This document shows positions 25,745 to 34,900 of a DNA stretch of 64,000 bases, one piece after another. The notes beneath the pieces were generated by a model. It saw only the letters and a program-made list of their open reading frames with translations. It searched no databases and was not told where the DNA came from. Origin of the DNA: Veillonella intestinalis (GTDB lineage Bacteria; Bacillota; Negativicutes; Veillonellales; Veillonellaceae); contig NZ_CALPDB010000002.1 of the NCBI RefSeq assembly GCF_943193155.1, positions 124,001 to 188,000 on the forward strand, read 5' to 3'. A program made the translations under genes and the position numbers. The first letter of the stretch is position 1, and each line of letters begins with the position of its first letter.

Positions 25745-26875
25745 TTATTTACCTAAAATATTACTAATTAACTTTTCATGGCTATATGCACGATTAGCCG
25801 CTAATAACCCCTCTTCATATGAGGCTTTCTCTTTAGCAAATGTATTAACAAACTGTTCTAATTGTGAAATAAATACATCCTCATTGACTAAATTAAGGGC
25901 CTCCCCAATCTTATATGAAGCAAGCACCTCTGGATTCATCTCTGGTGATTGTAATATAGGTTTATAAAAGCCAATCGCATTAAATAGCATCGCACTCCAA
26001 TGGTATCTATAACGTTCTGCTGCATAAGGAGCAATAATTACATCAACCCCTAATAAAGCTTCTTCCCAAGCTACTCCAATTAAGTTTTTATGCCAAAATT
26101 CAATATTAGAAACATCTTTATATTCACTTATAATTTTTTCAAATTCCGCACTATCTTCCTGCATAGCAGTAGCCCCTTGCATAATAAGCTTTACAGGCAC
26201 TGTAAAATTCGCCTTTTTAAAAGCATCTAAAAAGAACCGTACATTTTTCTCGCGACGATATTGACCAAAAAAGCCCAATGTCAAAGGCGTATGTTCTGTC
26301 AAATTTGTATTAACGACAGACTCAACAGGCTTAAAAACAGGTGGAGCAATTAAGTCAATGTTTGTTAAGCCATCCTCTATAAAATCGTTTCGTAAGGTAA
26401 TAATCTTAATATGCAAATTCTTGTATGCTTCACAACGTCTAGCTTGTTTGACAAACCTTGCTTTTTCTCGAGGATTAATACCATGAATAATAAAATAAAC
26501 TGGTACTGGTGAATCTTTTAATTTAGTTTGTAAAACTGCCCTTAAATAACGAAATGTAGAAGTAGGAATGATAATAGCATCACATTCTCCTGCCATAGCC
26601 TTTTCATAAGCCGAATTAAACCATTTACGCCGACGATACTCTCGTTTTAAAGACAAAAAAAGTTTTTGAAAGCGATTAGCTCCAGCATAAGTAACAACTT
26701 CGCCACCATTTAAGTAAGAAATCTCAGCCCCATAATCAACCTTAAAAGGAAATTGTTCAGGAACAAAAAATACTGGCTCATAACCTTGATTTTTCAATTC
26801 ATTTACCAATATACGATCAAACTCAACTTCATGACCTGCAGGCATAATAATACTTTCTAATATAGCAACACGCAT
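25745..26875 (-). CDS. GT-B glycosyltransferase (GT4-like)
   Basis: The 376-aa protein shows a GT-B fold: an N-terminal half starting MRVAILESIIMPAGHEVEFD, and a C-terminal half opening with LTLGFFGQYRREKNVRFFL (donor-site Arg/Lys), QGATAM, and PYAAERYRYHWSAMLFNAI in place of the usual EGFP.. loop. It probably adds a sugar to LPS core. It lies between waaE and the ligase with 11- to 40-base gaps. The donor and exact family are uncertain. Confidence 0.75.
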   Translation of the reverse strand: MRVAILESIIMPAGHEVEFDRILVNELKNQGYEPVFFVPEQFPFKVDYGAEISYLNGGEVVTYAGANRFQKLFLSLKREYRRRKWFNSAYEKAMAGECDAIIIPTSTFRYLRAVLQTKLKDSPVPVYFIIHGINPREKARFVKQARRCEAYKNLHIKIITLRNDFIEDGLTNIDLIAPPVFKPVESVVNTNLTEHTPLTLGFFGQYRREKNVRFFLDAFKKANFTVPVKLIMQGATAMQEDSAEFEKIISEYKDVSNIEFWHKNLIGVAWEEALLGVDVIIAPYAAERYRYHWSAMLFNAIGFYKPILQSPEMNPEVLASYKIGEALNLVNEDVFISQLEQFVNTFAKEKASYEEGLLAANRAYSHEKLISNILGK

Positions 26876-26886
26876 TATAGCACTCC

Positions 26887-27645
26887 TTACAATTCCCCAT
26901 CTGATTTATTCAAGTAATATAACTTTACGTATTTATTCATTGTATAAAAATAATGGTTTGTTGCCAAAATCCAACCTAACTTACCATCTAAGAATCCCTT
27001 ATTCAATACATATACTTTAATAAAAGCCCATAACGGTCTAAATAGGATATCTTTGGTAAAACTGCATGATTTACCACTTTTTTGATACTTTTTAGCGGCT
27101 AAAGTCGTATAATTATTAAATTTATTAAAATATTGTTCCCAATTAGCATATGTGCGGTGATAAATATGACCTGCTAACTTCTTGTTTTCATACGGTGTAA
27201 TAATCGCTGGATGAACAAAACCTTCTACGTAGGAGCCTTTAGCCGGCATTAAACGACATACATAATCCGGACGTAATGTACCATGTGTAGCGTGATTGTG
27301 TTTGAAACGATTCTGTCGTTGAATCCAATACGCATATGATTCATTCTTAGTAACAGCCACCTCAATATGTCGTCCTAATTCTTCACTACATGCTTCATCA
27401 GCATCTAAGAAAAAAATCCAATCACAACTAGCCTGCTGTATAGCAAACGTTTGTTGTGCACCCCAATCACCATCCATCGCACGCGAAATTACTCGTGCCC
27501 CTAGTTCTTCTGCCATTTCACGAGTCTTATCCGTACTTCCATCATCAATAGCTATAATTTCCTTAGCGAAACTACAACTTTTAATACATTGTTCAATATT
27601 TTTTTCTTCGTTTCTTGTTAAAATTAATACACTAACGTCTACCAT
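26887..27645 (-). CDS. GT2 LPS-core glycosyltransferase, WaaE/KdtX-like
   Basis: The 252-aa protein opens VSVLILTRNEEKNIEQCIKS, with AIDDGSTDKT, GDWGAQQTFAIQ and the DXD-like FLDADEACSEEL. The D-GDWGAQ segment and the compact length mark the WaaE-type branch, which adds glucose to heptose in LPS inner core. It is the first gene of its minus-strand block; a -10-like sequence near 27740 is AT-rich but not convincing. The stretch 27646-27905 otherwise holds only the terminator listed. Confidence 0.85.
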   Translation of the reverse strand: MVDVSVLILTRNEEKNIEQCIKSCSFAKEIIAIDDGSTDKTREMAEELGARVISRAMDGDWGAQQTFAIQQASCDWIFFLDADEACSEELGRHIEVAVTKNESYAYWIQRQNRFKHNHATHGTLRPDYVCRLMPAKGSYVEGFVHPAIITPYENKKLAGHIYHRTYANWEQYFNKFNNYTTLAAKKYQKSGKSCSFTKDILFRPLWAFIKVYVLNKGFLDGKLGWILATNHYFYTMNKYVKLYYLNKSDGEL

Positions 27646-27800
27646 ATCGTATTCCTTCTACTTTATCCTTTTATTTAGCATTCTCTGAAACTTTCAATCA
27701 CTACTTCTACCTATAAAGATACTAACTAATATACCGTTATTATAGCATATTCAATTAAGCTTTATGTTAACAAAACTAGAATAACCCAAAATATAAAATA

Positions 27801-27836
27801 AATTGCACTCCAATACAACTTACTTAGAGTGCAATT
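27801..27836 (-). terminator. Terminator after the GH2-like gene
   Basis: AATTGCACTC (27801-27810) pairs with GAGTGCAATT (27827-27836). On the minus strand a T-rich run follows. It lies 70 bases downstream of the GH2-like stop. Confidence 0.75.
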
Positions 27837-27905
27837 CAATATTTACTAACTATTAATATATTATTGTATTCAAATTTTATACCTATATAACTATACTGTT
27901 ATATA

Positions 27906-29600
27906 TTACTTCCAACGCTCCGCTACAACCTCTTCTAATCCTCTTACTCCATTTTGTAAGAATTGCCCCTGCACATTAGGCATAGAGCTTAACATATCCA
28001 AAATAGCTTTCACTTTCTCTGACTCTTCTCTATGCAATACATACGAAGCCATTGTAGTACCAATGCCACCTGCACCGAAAAATCCCGCTTGATTGTCTGA
28101 ACCTACTAAAACAACTATGGCCTTTTCAGGTTGTTTCGCTTGCCAGTCAACCAATTCTTTATACATCAAACTTTGCAAAATTTCCCCATCTGTTTTCCAT
28201 TGATTTGACCAAGTACTTAGTAATAATAAAGAGTACGAATTTAAATTACCAGCCCAAATCTGACTTAATGGTTGATTAAATGTCAAAGCTAACGGACGAT
28301 GTTCCCAATCACTTTGAAGCGCAGCTTCTGCAATTTCTTTATAATAGGTCTCATCATCTTTCATTATTGTTAATGGATTATATAATAAAGACCAACTAAC
28401 AATGGATGGATGATTCTTATCACGGGTAATTAAGGAGTTTATCGTGTCTTTATGAGTATCTAACAATCGAGATTTAATATCGCTTTTACTGAAATTAGCT
28501 TCACCCGCCTGCAGCTCTTTTGCTTGTAAACCAGCTGCTGGCATTTCAGCCACTACAAGTACACCACATTCATCAGCTAATTGTAAAACTTCAGGCGCCA
28601 ATGGTTGACCATTGCTAAAAATACAGTTACCGCCAGTCGCTAAAATTTGAAGTAATTGCTGTTTAGCCTGAATTGGATTAGCTGTGAGCTGCTTGTCTGC
28701 TCCTATAAACTGCTGTCCTTTCAAACGAATGACAGTTCCATTTAAGTTAACATTACCAGATTCAATAGATACAGTACGAATACCTATACGCAAAGCATAC
28801 ATATCATGCTGCTTACCAAGTCGACTCACTTCTAATTCTAAAGTATATAAATACCCCTCACCAATCGACCAAATATGAGGTTTTTCAACAACAAGTTTTG
28901 CATTACCACCAACACCAGTAGCTACAATACGCCCTTCTCGATCACGCAAAGTAGCTGTCACAAGACAATTGCCTTGCACATGTGCCATATATTGAACAAC
29001 TGCCTGCTCAGCAGAAAGTTCTAATGTTTGCACCGCCACATCGGTTAATCGTGTAGTAGGCACAGTATATAGAGTAATATTGCCATAAATACCACTTGGG
29101 GCTTCATATTCAAAATTAGGCTGATTAACTCGACGCCCCTTTGGTGACGTAATAACCTGACCAGCTGGTAATGAATAATTAGACAATTCATTATTTACTT
29201 TTACAACAATTCGATTATCTTCACCATAACGAAGTTGACGTGTCACATTCAACACAGTTGTAACATAAGCTCCTTCATGGCGCCCAGCCTCCATGCCGTT
29301 CACATACACAACTGCGCGATTGCCAATGCCATCAAAACGCAAAAATACATCTGAGCCTAACCATCGTTTCGGTACAAATACACTGCGCTCATACCACATG
29401 GTACCGCAGTAGGTACGTTCTTCAGGACTTACAAATAAATCCTGCAACGCCGCCGGAACTGGCACCGACATTTGCCGTGCTACACCAGTTTCATAGGTTT
29501 TATCCTTCGTTTTATCAAAGGCAAAAAACCAGTTGCCACGCAAATCAAACGAGTCACGAAATGCGTTGTCTACAGGCTGCAATAATTCCATCGTACTCAT
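27906..29600 (-). CDS. GH2-like protein without catalytic residues
   Basis: The 564-aa protein matches beta-glucuronidase-type GH2 enzymes: a sugar-binding jelly-roll (MWYERSVFVPKRWLG, LRFDGIGNRAVVYVNG), an immunoglobulin-like domain, and a TIM barrel. LITRDKNHPSIVSWS is conserved, but the acid/base Glu (WSxANEP) is replaced (WSLLYNP), the nucleophile segment ITEYGxDTxAG reads VVLVGSDNQAG with no Glu, and the barrel GxxRHED motif reads GQQFIGADK. The barrel end is shortened. It is probably a non-hydrolytic carbohydrate-binding relative. No signal peptide, so cytoplasmic. The start is ATG 29600, after AGGAGGAG. Codon use looks like its neighbours and the frame is intact. Confidence 0.8.
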   Translation of the reverse strand: MSTMELLQPVDNAFRDSFDLRGNWFFAFDKTKDKTYETGVARQMSVPVPAALQDLFVSPEERTYCGTMWYERSVFVPKRWLGSDVFLRFDGIGNRAVVYVNGMEAGRHEGAYVTTVLNVTRQLRYGEDNRIVVKVNNELSNYSLPAGQVITSPKGRRVNQPNFEYEAPSGIYGNITLYTVPTTRLTDVAVQTLELSAEQAVVQYMAHVQGNCLVTATLRDREGRIVATGVGGNAKLVVEKPHIWSIGEGYLYTLELEVSRLGKQHDMYALRIGIRTVSIESGNVNLNGTVIRLKGQQFIGADKQLTANPIQAKQQLLQILATGGNCIFSNGQPLAPEVLQLADECGVLVVAEMPAAGLQAKELQAGEANFSKSDIKSRLLDTHKDTINSLITRDKNHPSIVSWSLLYNPLTIMKDDETYYKEIAEAALQSDWEHRPLALTFNQPLSQIWAGNLNSYSLLLLSTWSNQWKTDGEILQSLMYKELVDWQAKQPEKAIVVLVGSDNQAGFFGAGGIGTTMASYVLHREESEKVKAILDMLSSMPNVQGQFLQNGVRGLEEVVAERWK

Positions 29601-29679
29601 CAAAGACTCCTCCTATGTTCTCTTATAAGTATATACTAAATAGCCATACTTATTCAATTGAATTATGAAGGAAATTCTG

Positions 29680-29708
29680 TTTACAGTGTACATTTTTTCA
29701 CCTATACT
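29680..29708 (+). promoter_or_regulatory. Promoter of the phosphatase gene
   Basis: TTTACA (29680-29685), a 17-base spacer and TATACT (29703-29708), 45 bases before the ATG at 29753. Confidence 0.7.
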
Positions 29709-29752
29709 AAAAGAAATGTACTAAATTTTGAAAAAAGAAGGAGATATATTTC

Positions 29753-30431
29753 ATGAAACAGTATACAACTGTCATTTTTGATTGCGATGGCACGATTTTA
29801 AATACCCTAGATGATTTAATGGATACAATGAATTATGTATTAACCAAGCATAACTATCCCACTCGTTCTTACGAAGAAATACGCAGTTTTGTTGGCAATG
29901 GCTTAGCTAAATTAGTAGACCGTAGTGTACCTACAACGAATCCACCTATTAGCGAAGATGAAAAAAACAATTATGCTACAAGAGTTCAAAACCTATTATG
30001 CCGACCATTGTAACGATAAAACAGCACCCTATCCTGGTATTTATGAATTATTAAAGACATTAAAAAACGACGGCTATAAATTAGCAGTCGTATCAAATAA
30101 AGTACAAGAAGGGGTTACCGCTCTAAATAATCAATACTTCAAAGATTACTTTACCGTCGCCATTGGCGAAACCCCAGACCATAAACGCAAGCCAGAACCA
30201 GATATGGTACTAGCTGCCCTTAAAGCATTGCAAAGTACACCCGAAGAGTCTGTCTATATCGGTGATTCCGAAGTCGATCTAGCTACTGCTAAAAACTCTG
30301 GACTACTCCCTATCGCTGTCACTTGGGGATTTAGAGATGAAGAAGTGCTAAGAGCGCTAGGCGCTAAATATATCGCTAAAGAACCAGAAGATGTGGTTGA
30401 GATTTTAAAGGGAATTAACAAACAGAGCTAA
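29753..30431 (+). pseudogene. gph: Phosphoglycolate phosphatase (HAD family), frameshifted at A7
   Basis: The first part (29753 to about 29966) gives VIFDCDGTILNTLDDL with the nucleophile Asp and the cap start EIRSFVGNGLAKLV; the second, in the next frame to 30431, gives YYADHCNDKTAPYPGI, VVSNKVQEG, KRKPEPDMVLAALK and VYIGDSEVDLATAKNSG. Together they form a complete HAD phosphatase of about 225 aa. The frames join at a run of seven A (29961-29967); six A would restore the frame. GAAGGAG precedes the ATG. It may be a pseudogene, a phase-variable tract, transcriptional slippage or an assembly error. Confidence 0.85.
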
Positions 30432-30507
30432 TAAATTTGATAAAAACTGTATTATTGCCATTATCTGTACTCTATTACTCGACAAGAAGTTATATAAAAG
30501 CACGTAA

Positions 30508-30760
30508 TATACTAAAAAATTTGCCTCCTCAAAAGATTTTGTTACTATCTTTAAAACTATAAACTCTCATGGCCTACCTAAAAGTACGAAAGATATTTTG
30601 ACCGCTCCTTTATTCATATCCCCAAAAGATTAGATAGAGGATCTATTAGTTGTTTTAGAAAAAACATCCTTACCTTTACAAAGATTGTGACAGCTATTTT
30701 GCATGGACCTATAAGGAGTTGGAAAAGTTAAATAAAAAATACTACGAAATGAATATTATA
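30508..30760 (+). other. Possible decayed coding remnant in a gene-poor stretch
   Basis: Between 30432 and 30959 there is no intact gene. One plus-strand frame reads FASSKDFVTIFKTINSHGL (from about 30520), runs 41 codons to a TAG at 30631, then continues IEDLLVVLEKTSLPLQRL to a TGA. The protein-like composition with several stops suggests a degraded gene, but I recognise no family. Confidence 0.25.
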
Positions 30761-30786
30761 ATTACCACTTACAATTGAATTTAAAT

Positions 30787-30831
30787 ACATAAAAACGAAC
30801 CAGATATTTTAATCTTGGTTCGTTTTTATGT
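30787..30831. terminator. Bidirectional terminator
   Basis: ACATAAAAACGAACCA (30787-30802) and its exact reverse complement (30816-30831) form a 16-bp stem with A and T tracts on its flanks, serving the minus-strand island and the plus-strand side. Confidence 0.85.
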
Positions 30832-30959
30832 AAGTACTAATTATAACTTTAAATAAAAAAATTATAATACAATATTTAATTCCCTTAACATATCAAAAGT
30901 AGAAATACATAGCACCCCAAAATACTGATAAACTTTCAGAAAATAAATTTTATTGATTA

Positions 30960-31913
30960 CTATAATTCTCCTATACGTTCATAAACAATATGATTATATA
31001 AATCAATTATATACCAAGCTCCCCCAATATAAACTAATGAAAGCTTTATTGTATTTTCGTGATTAATGTGCATAACTTGATTAACTATTTTATATTTTCC
31101 ATTTGTAGATTTAATAACTATTTTTTCTATCTCTTTTAATTTATTACACATAAAATCAAATTGATTTACCGACTCTATAGGGTCTCCACTTGAAACTAAT
31201 CCTATACAATTTGGCATTACTACCACATTTTTATCTAAGTTTTTGTTAAATAAACTAGAAAGAACCATTCCATGTTTCTTTCTAATTGTTTTTCGTTCCT
31301 CATCAGTAAACTCCTCAACAACAGATAAATCATTTAACTGATAAAACAGGTTAGGCCAATTATCATATACTCTTTGAAGAATTTGCTTTTTAGCCCATAT
31401 TTGCTCATCATGTTTGTATACTCCAATAATGTAAGCATCATTCTCCTCTATTTTGACAAATAAAAGTTCATTACTTCTTTCAATAAATCGTTTATCTTTC
31501 TCATAAGATTTACCTAAATGTAAATGTAGTATTCCCCACTCTGAAAACATCAAATCAGGTTCTTTATCTATATAAATAGCCTGTTTCGACAGAAACGGAA
31601 TAATACTTCTACCTTTAGCTATCTTATCAATAATATTAAAAATCGCCTCTTTCATATCATCTGGCGCTTGAAAATCTTCTGAATAATGAATCTTTTTCTT
31701 ATTATTTCCTCCTAACTTTCTAAAAAAAGTTAAACATCGTATTACAGTTCTATCACTATCATCACTAATTTGAACACCACATCGTTTAGCTGCCTCTATA
31801 TAGGTTCTCTTAAAATCACCAATAAAATCTATAACAAGAGTTTTGATACAACTGCCTTTATTATATATATCATCATTTAATGCTAGCAATAGCTTTTTGC
31901 TTAAACTTTCCAT
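30960..31913 (-). CDS. Protein of unknown function, partner of the STAND NTPase gene
   Basis: I do not recognise this 317-aa protein. It is soluble, with a Lys-rich N-terminal half, a conserved-looking centre (WGILHLHLGKSYEKD, ERSNELLFVKIEENDAYIIGVYKH) and a C-terminal beta-rich end (KLSLVYIGGAWYIIDLYNHIVYE). The HLHLG...RSNELLFV...AYIIGVYKH pattern looks like a compact alpha/beta domain with a possible catalytic His pair; this is a guess. It lies 83 bases after the NTPase gene on the same strand, is equally AT-rich, and shares the terminator. Co-transfer and joint function are inferred from position only. Confidence 0.6.
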   Translation of the reverse strand: MESLSKKLLLALNDDIYNKGSCIKTLVIDFIGDFKRTYIEAAKRCGVQISDDSDRTVIRCLTFFRKLGGNNKKKIHYSEDFQAPDDMKEAIFNIIDKIAKGRSIIPFLSKQAIYIDKEPDLMFSEWGILHLHLGKSYEKDKRFIERSNELLFVKIEENDAYIIGVYKHDEQIWAKKQILQRVYDNWPNLFYQLNDLSVVEEFTDEERKTIRKKHGMVLSSLFNKNLDKNVVVMPNCIGLVSSGDPIESVNQFDFMCNKLKEIEKIVIKSTNGKYKIVNQVMHINHENTIKLSLVYIGGAWYIIDLYNHIVYERIGEL

Positions 31914-31996
31914 CTTATATATCTACCCTTTTCATTTCAATTATCTACTAATTAATAACTATTATAGTAGTTAAATACGCCAATTTATTAGCCTCT

Positions 31997-34900
31997 TCAT
32001 AAAGCACTATTTATAAACTGGTCTCTCCTTTCTTCATCAATCATACCTTCGTACATTGATATTTCATCATCAATGCATACTCTATGTTGAATAAAACTTA
32101 ATCCTCTTAATTCTTGACTATCTCTTAAATTTTTCAGCATCTCAATTCGATTCTCATATTTATGTATTATATTATATGTATTATAAGTATAAATTGAAGG
32201 TCTTTGCAATATAATACGAAAGGTCTCAAGCTCATTATTGTATCTTAAAAACTCTTTAAAAAATAATATTCTAACGTTATCATCAAAATCATATAATGCA
32301 CTAAAGATTGCTCTCATTTTCTCTACATCATTATTATTTATTTTTATGTAGTATTTTAAAAACTCAACTTTAGACGCCTCCAATTTATTACAAGCCCTAC
32401 TTCCCCTTAATATAAATGCAAATAAATCTACTGCTTTATGGAAAAACATATTTGTTTCTAATAAAATCTCATCAAACAATTCAGATATTACATTTAAATA
32501 CTCTCCTGTTTCTAATAAATAATCAAAAAAAACACCTAGCGAATCATCATTGTACCGTCTATATCCTGTAAGCTCTATAAATTCAGTTTTAAAGTATTGA
32601 ATAAATTGATTTATAAAGTTAGGCTCTATATTTAAGATATATTTAAATATTATTCCTTCATTATCAAAATTACTATCAACTTTTAACATCCTAAAAAAAA
32701 GACCTATTAAAATATCACTTTTTAAATTGAGTTCTTCTATAGAATTCGGAAAGTTTTTTTCTAAATTATTGAAAAAAATAGAGAAATAACATTCTAACCA
32801 AATGTCATTATTTTCTAACATAGACAGAACTATTTGACAGACATTATCGAATATATTCTTATCAATATTTATAAATTTTTTTAGCATACTTAAATCTCTA
32901 TAATATAAGTGCATACATTTAAGATCTTCATTCCCCTTCAAATATTGATACAAATTTTCTAAATAGACTTCATTAATAGAATTGCTAGGCAGTAATTCAA
33001 AAAAATAAAATTTCCAATTTCCTCTATCTTTATACTCCATAGAGGAAATCAAATCCCAAGTTTCTTTTTCTCCATACTGTTCAATAAATTTTTGTATTAT
33101 ATATTTAGGATGAACGTTTAATGGTGTCCCTAACTCTAAATATAATTTAACTACTTCTCTGTATATCTCAGGCTTGAATTCATAAACAACTTCAAACAAT
33201 ATTATTAAATTACTTATTAAAGAATTATTAGATCGAAGTTGAATTCCATTTATAAACAATAAGAATTCTTCAATGCCAGCAGTCCCTTCTACGCTTATAA
33301 ATTTAATTATATTGGTTTTAATCAATTCTTTATTTTTATCAATATTCCTTATAGTTGTCTCAATTATTGGATTGAAAAGAGTAAACAAAGAAAACTGTCT
33401 AGTATTAAAATACTCATTAGTATTATCTATTAAGTTCATACCTATTAAATTTAAATGTTTATGCATAAAATATACTAATTGGCAATTATCATAACAGTTT
33501 AATGGAAACCAACCTTCTAATATTTCTTTTATATACTTAAAATCAAAAATTAGAAAATCATTATATTTATTCAAACTATAAGAAAAAGATTCAGATAAAA
33601 TTTTATTAACCTTTATCATCACCCCTTCTTTCTCGTTAAAAACCTGACATATACGCTTTAAGTTTTCCCACATAATATTACGAAACTCTTCAGTATATGA
33701 ATCTAATGATAACGAAATGCTCTCAGAAGTAATAAGTGATGGTGTAACTAATCTATTAAACCGACTCTCGGGTCGAATAAACTCTATAAATATATCTAGA
33801 TATAAAACCGTAAAGTTATAATTGTTCCAACCCTCACTTTGTTTTTCTATTTTTAACAAAAAAGCTTTTCGCTTAATTACTAAGTCTTTATAATTCTCAC
33901 TATTTACAAAATATCGAATACAAAAATGATAAAAACTAGGATAAAAACTAGGATATTTTGAAAATGCTAAGACAAATAATTCAATAACATTTTCAAATAT
34001 TTCCGAATTATCAACTAATGAGCCTAAGATTTTCAATAAATCTAAATCTATTCTTTCTATTTGCCTATAATTTCCTAATTCAGCTAAATTTAATTCAACA
34101 TTTTCTTCACAATGAATATCAATTTGTTTTTTCACATATAATAAAGCCTCATTATAAATTATTGAACTAAACATTAATATGTAAGATTTTAATTCTTCAC
34201 GATTCGTATCAAATCGTTTTATTAGTTTTTTATATACTGTTTTTACAGAACAAAAAACTCTATTTCTTATATCAACAGTATTAAAATTATTTAGCAGTAA
34301 TTTTATAACTACAATAAGAGGATCTTTACTGGTAAAATAAAAGTTTTCAATAAGATTATTAAGATTAATAACCTCTCTATCAATAATTGCATATTTTAAA
34401 ATATAATTAGCCAAGCACTGATCTGAATATTTTACAAAAGTACTATATTTATCTAAAATCTCATTATTAACTAAAATCTGTATAATTTCTTTAATTCGTT
34501 CTATCGATATAGATAAATTATCTGAAATTAATGTAACGTTGTCTATTCTATCTAAATTTAATACTTTATAATAAGCTACGCTCGCAGCAACAATCAAAGT
34601 ATCATCTGAATCAAAGCATGATGGCATAAAGCTAGTATAATAAGAGCTAATTAAAGATTCTAACGTTTGTATATCTTCTAAGCCAACCTGTTTTAATAGT
34701 AAACCTCCTATCATAGCTATTCTCGCATTACCCTTTGCTAATTCTATTATTTGGGTTATAGCATATAAATCAGGAATATTTAATCGACTTTGTAATAATG
34801 TAATAACTTCTTCATCTCTCAAGCTTCTTAAATTAAGTTTTTTACTTATTAACCATTTATTTATTTTATCGTTAAACTGTTCATAAGCATATTTCCTAAC

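Noticed and set aside
29958-29967. A AAA AAC as a -1 programmed frameshift site in the phosphatase gene
   Set aside because: The heptamer is in the right phase, but a -1 shift leads to the third frame. The HAD sequence continues in the +1 frame, so loss of one A is needed instead.
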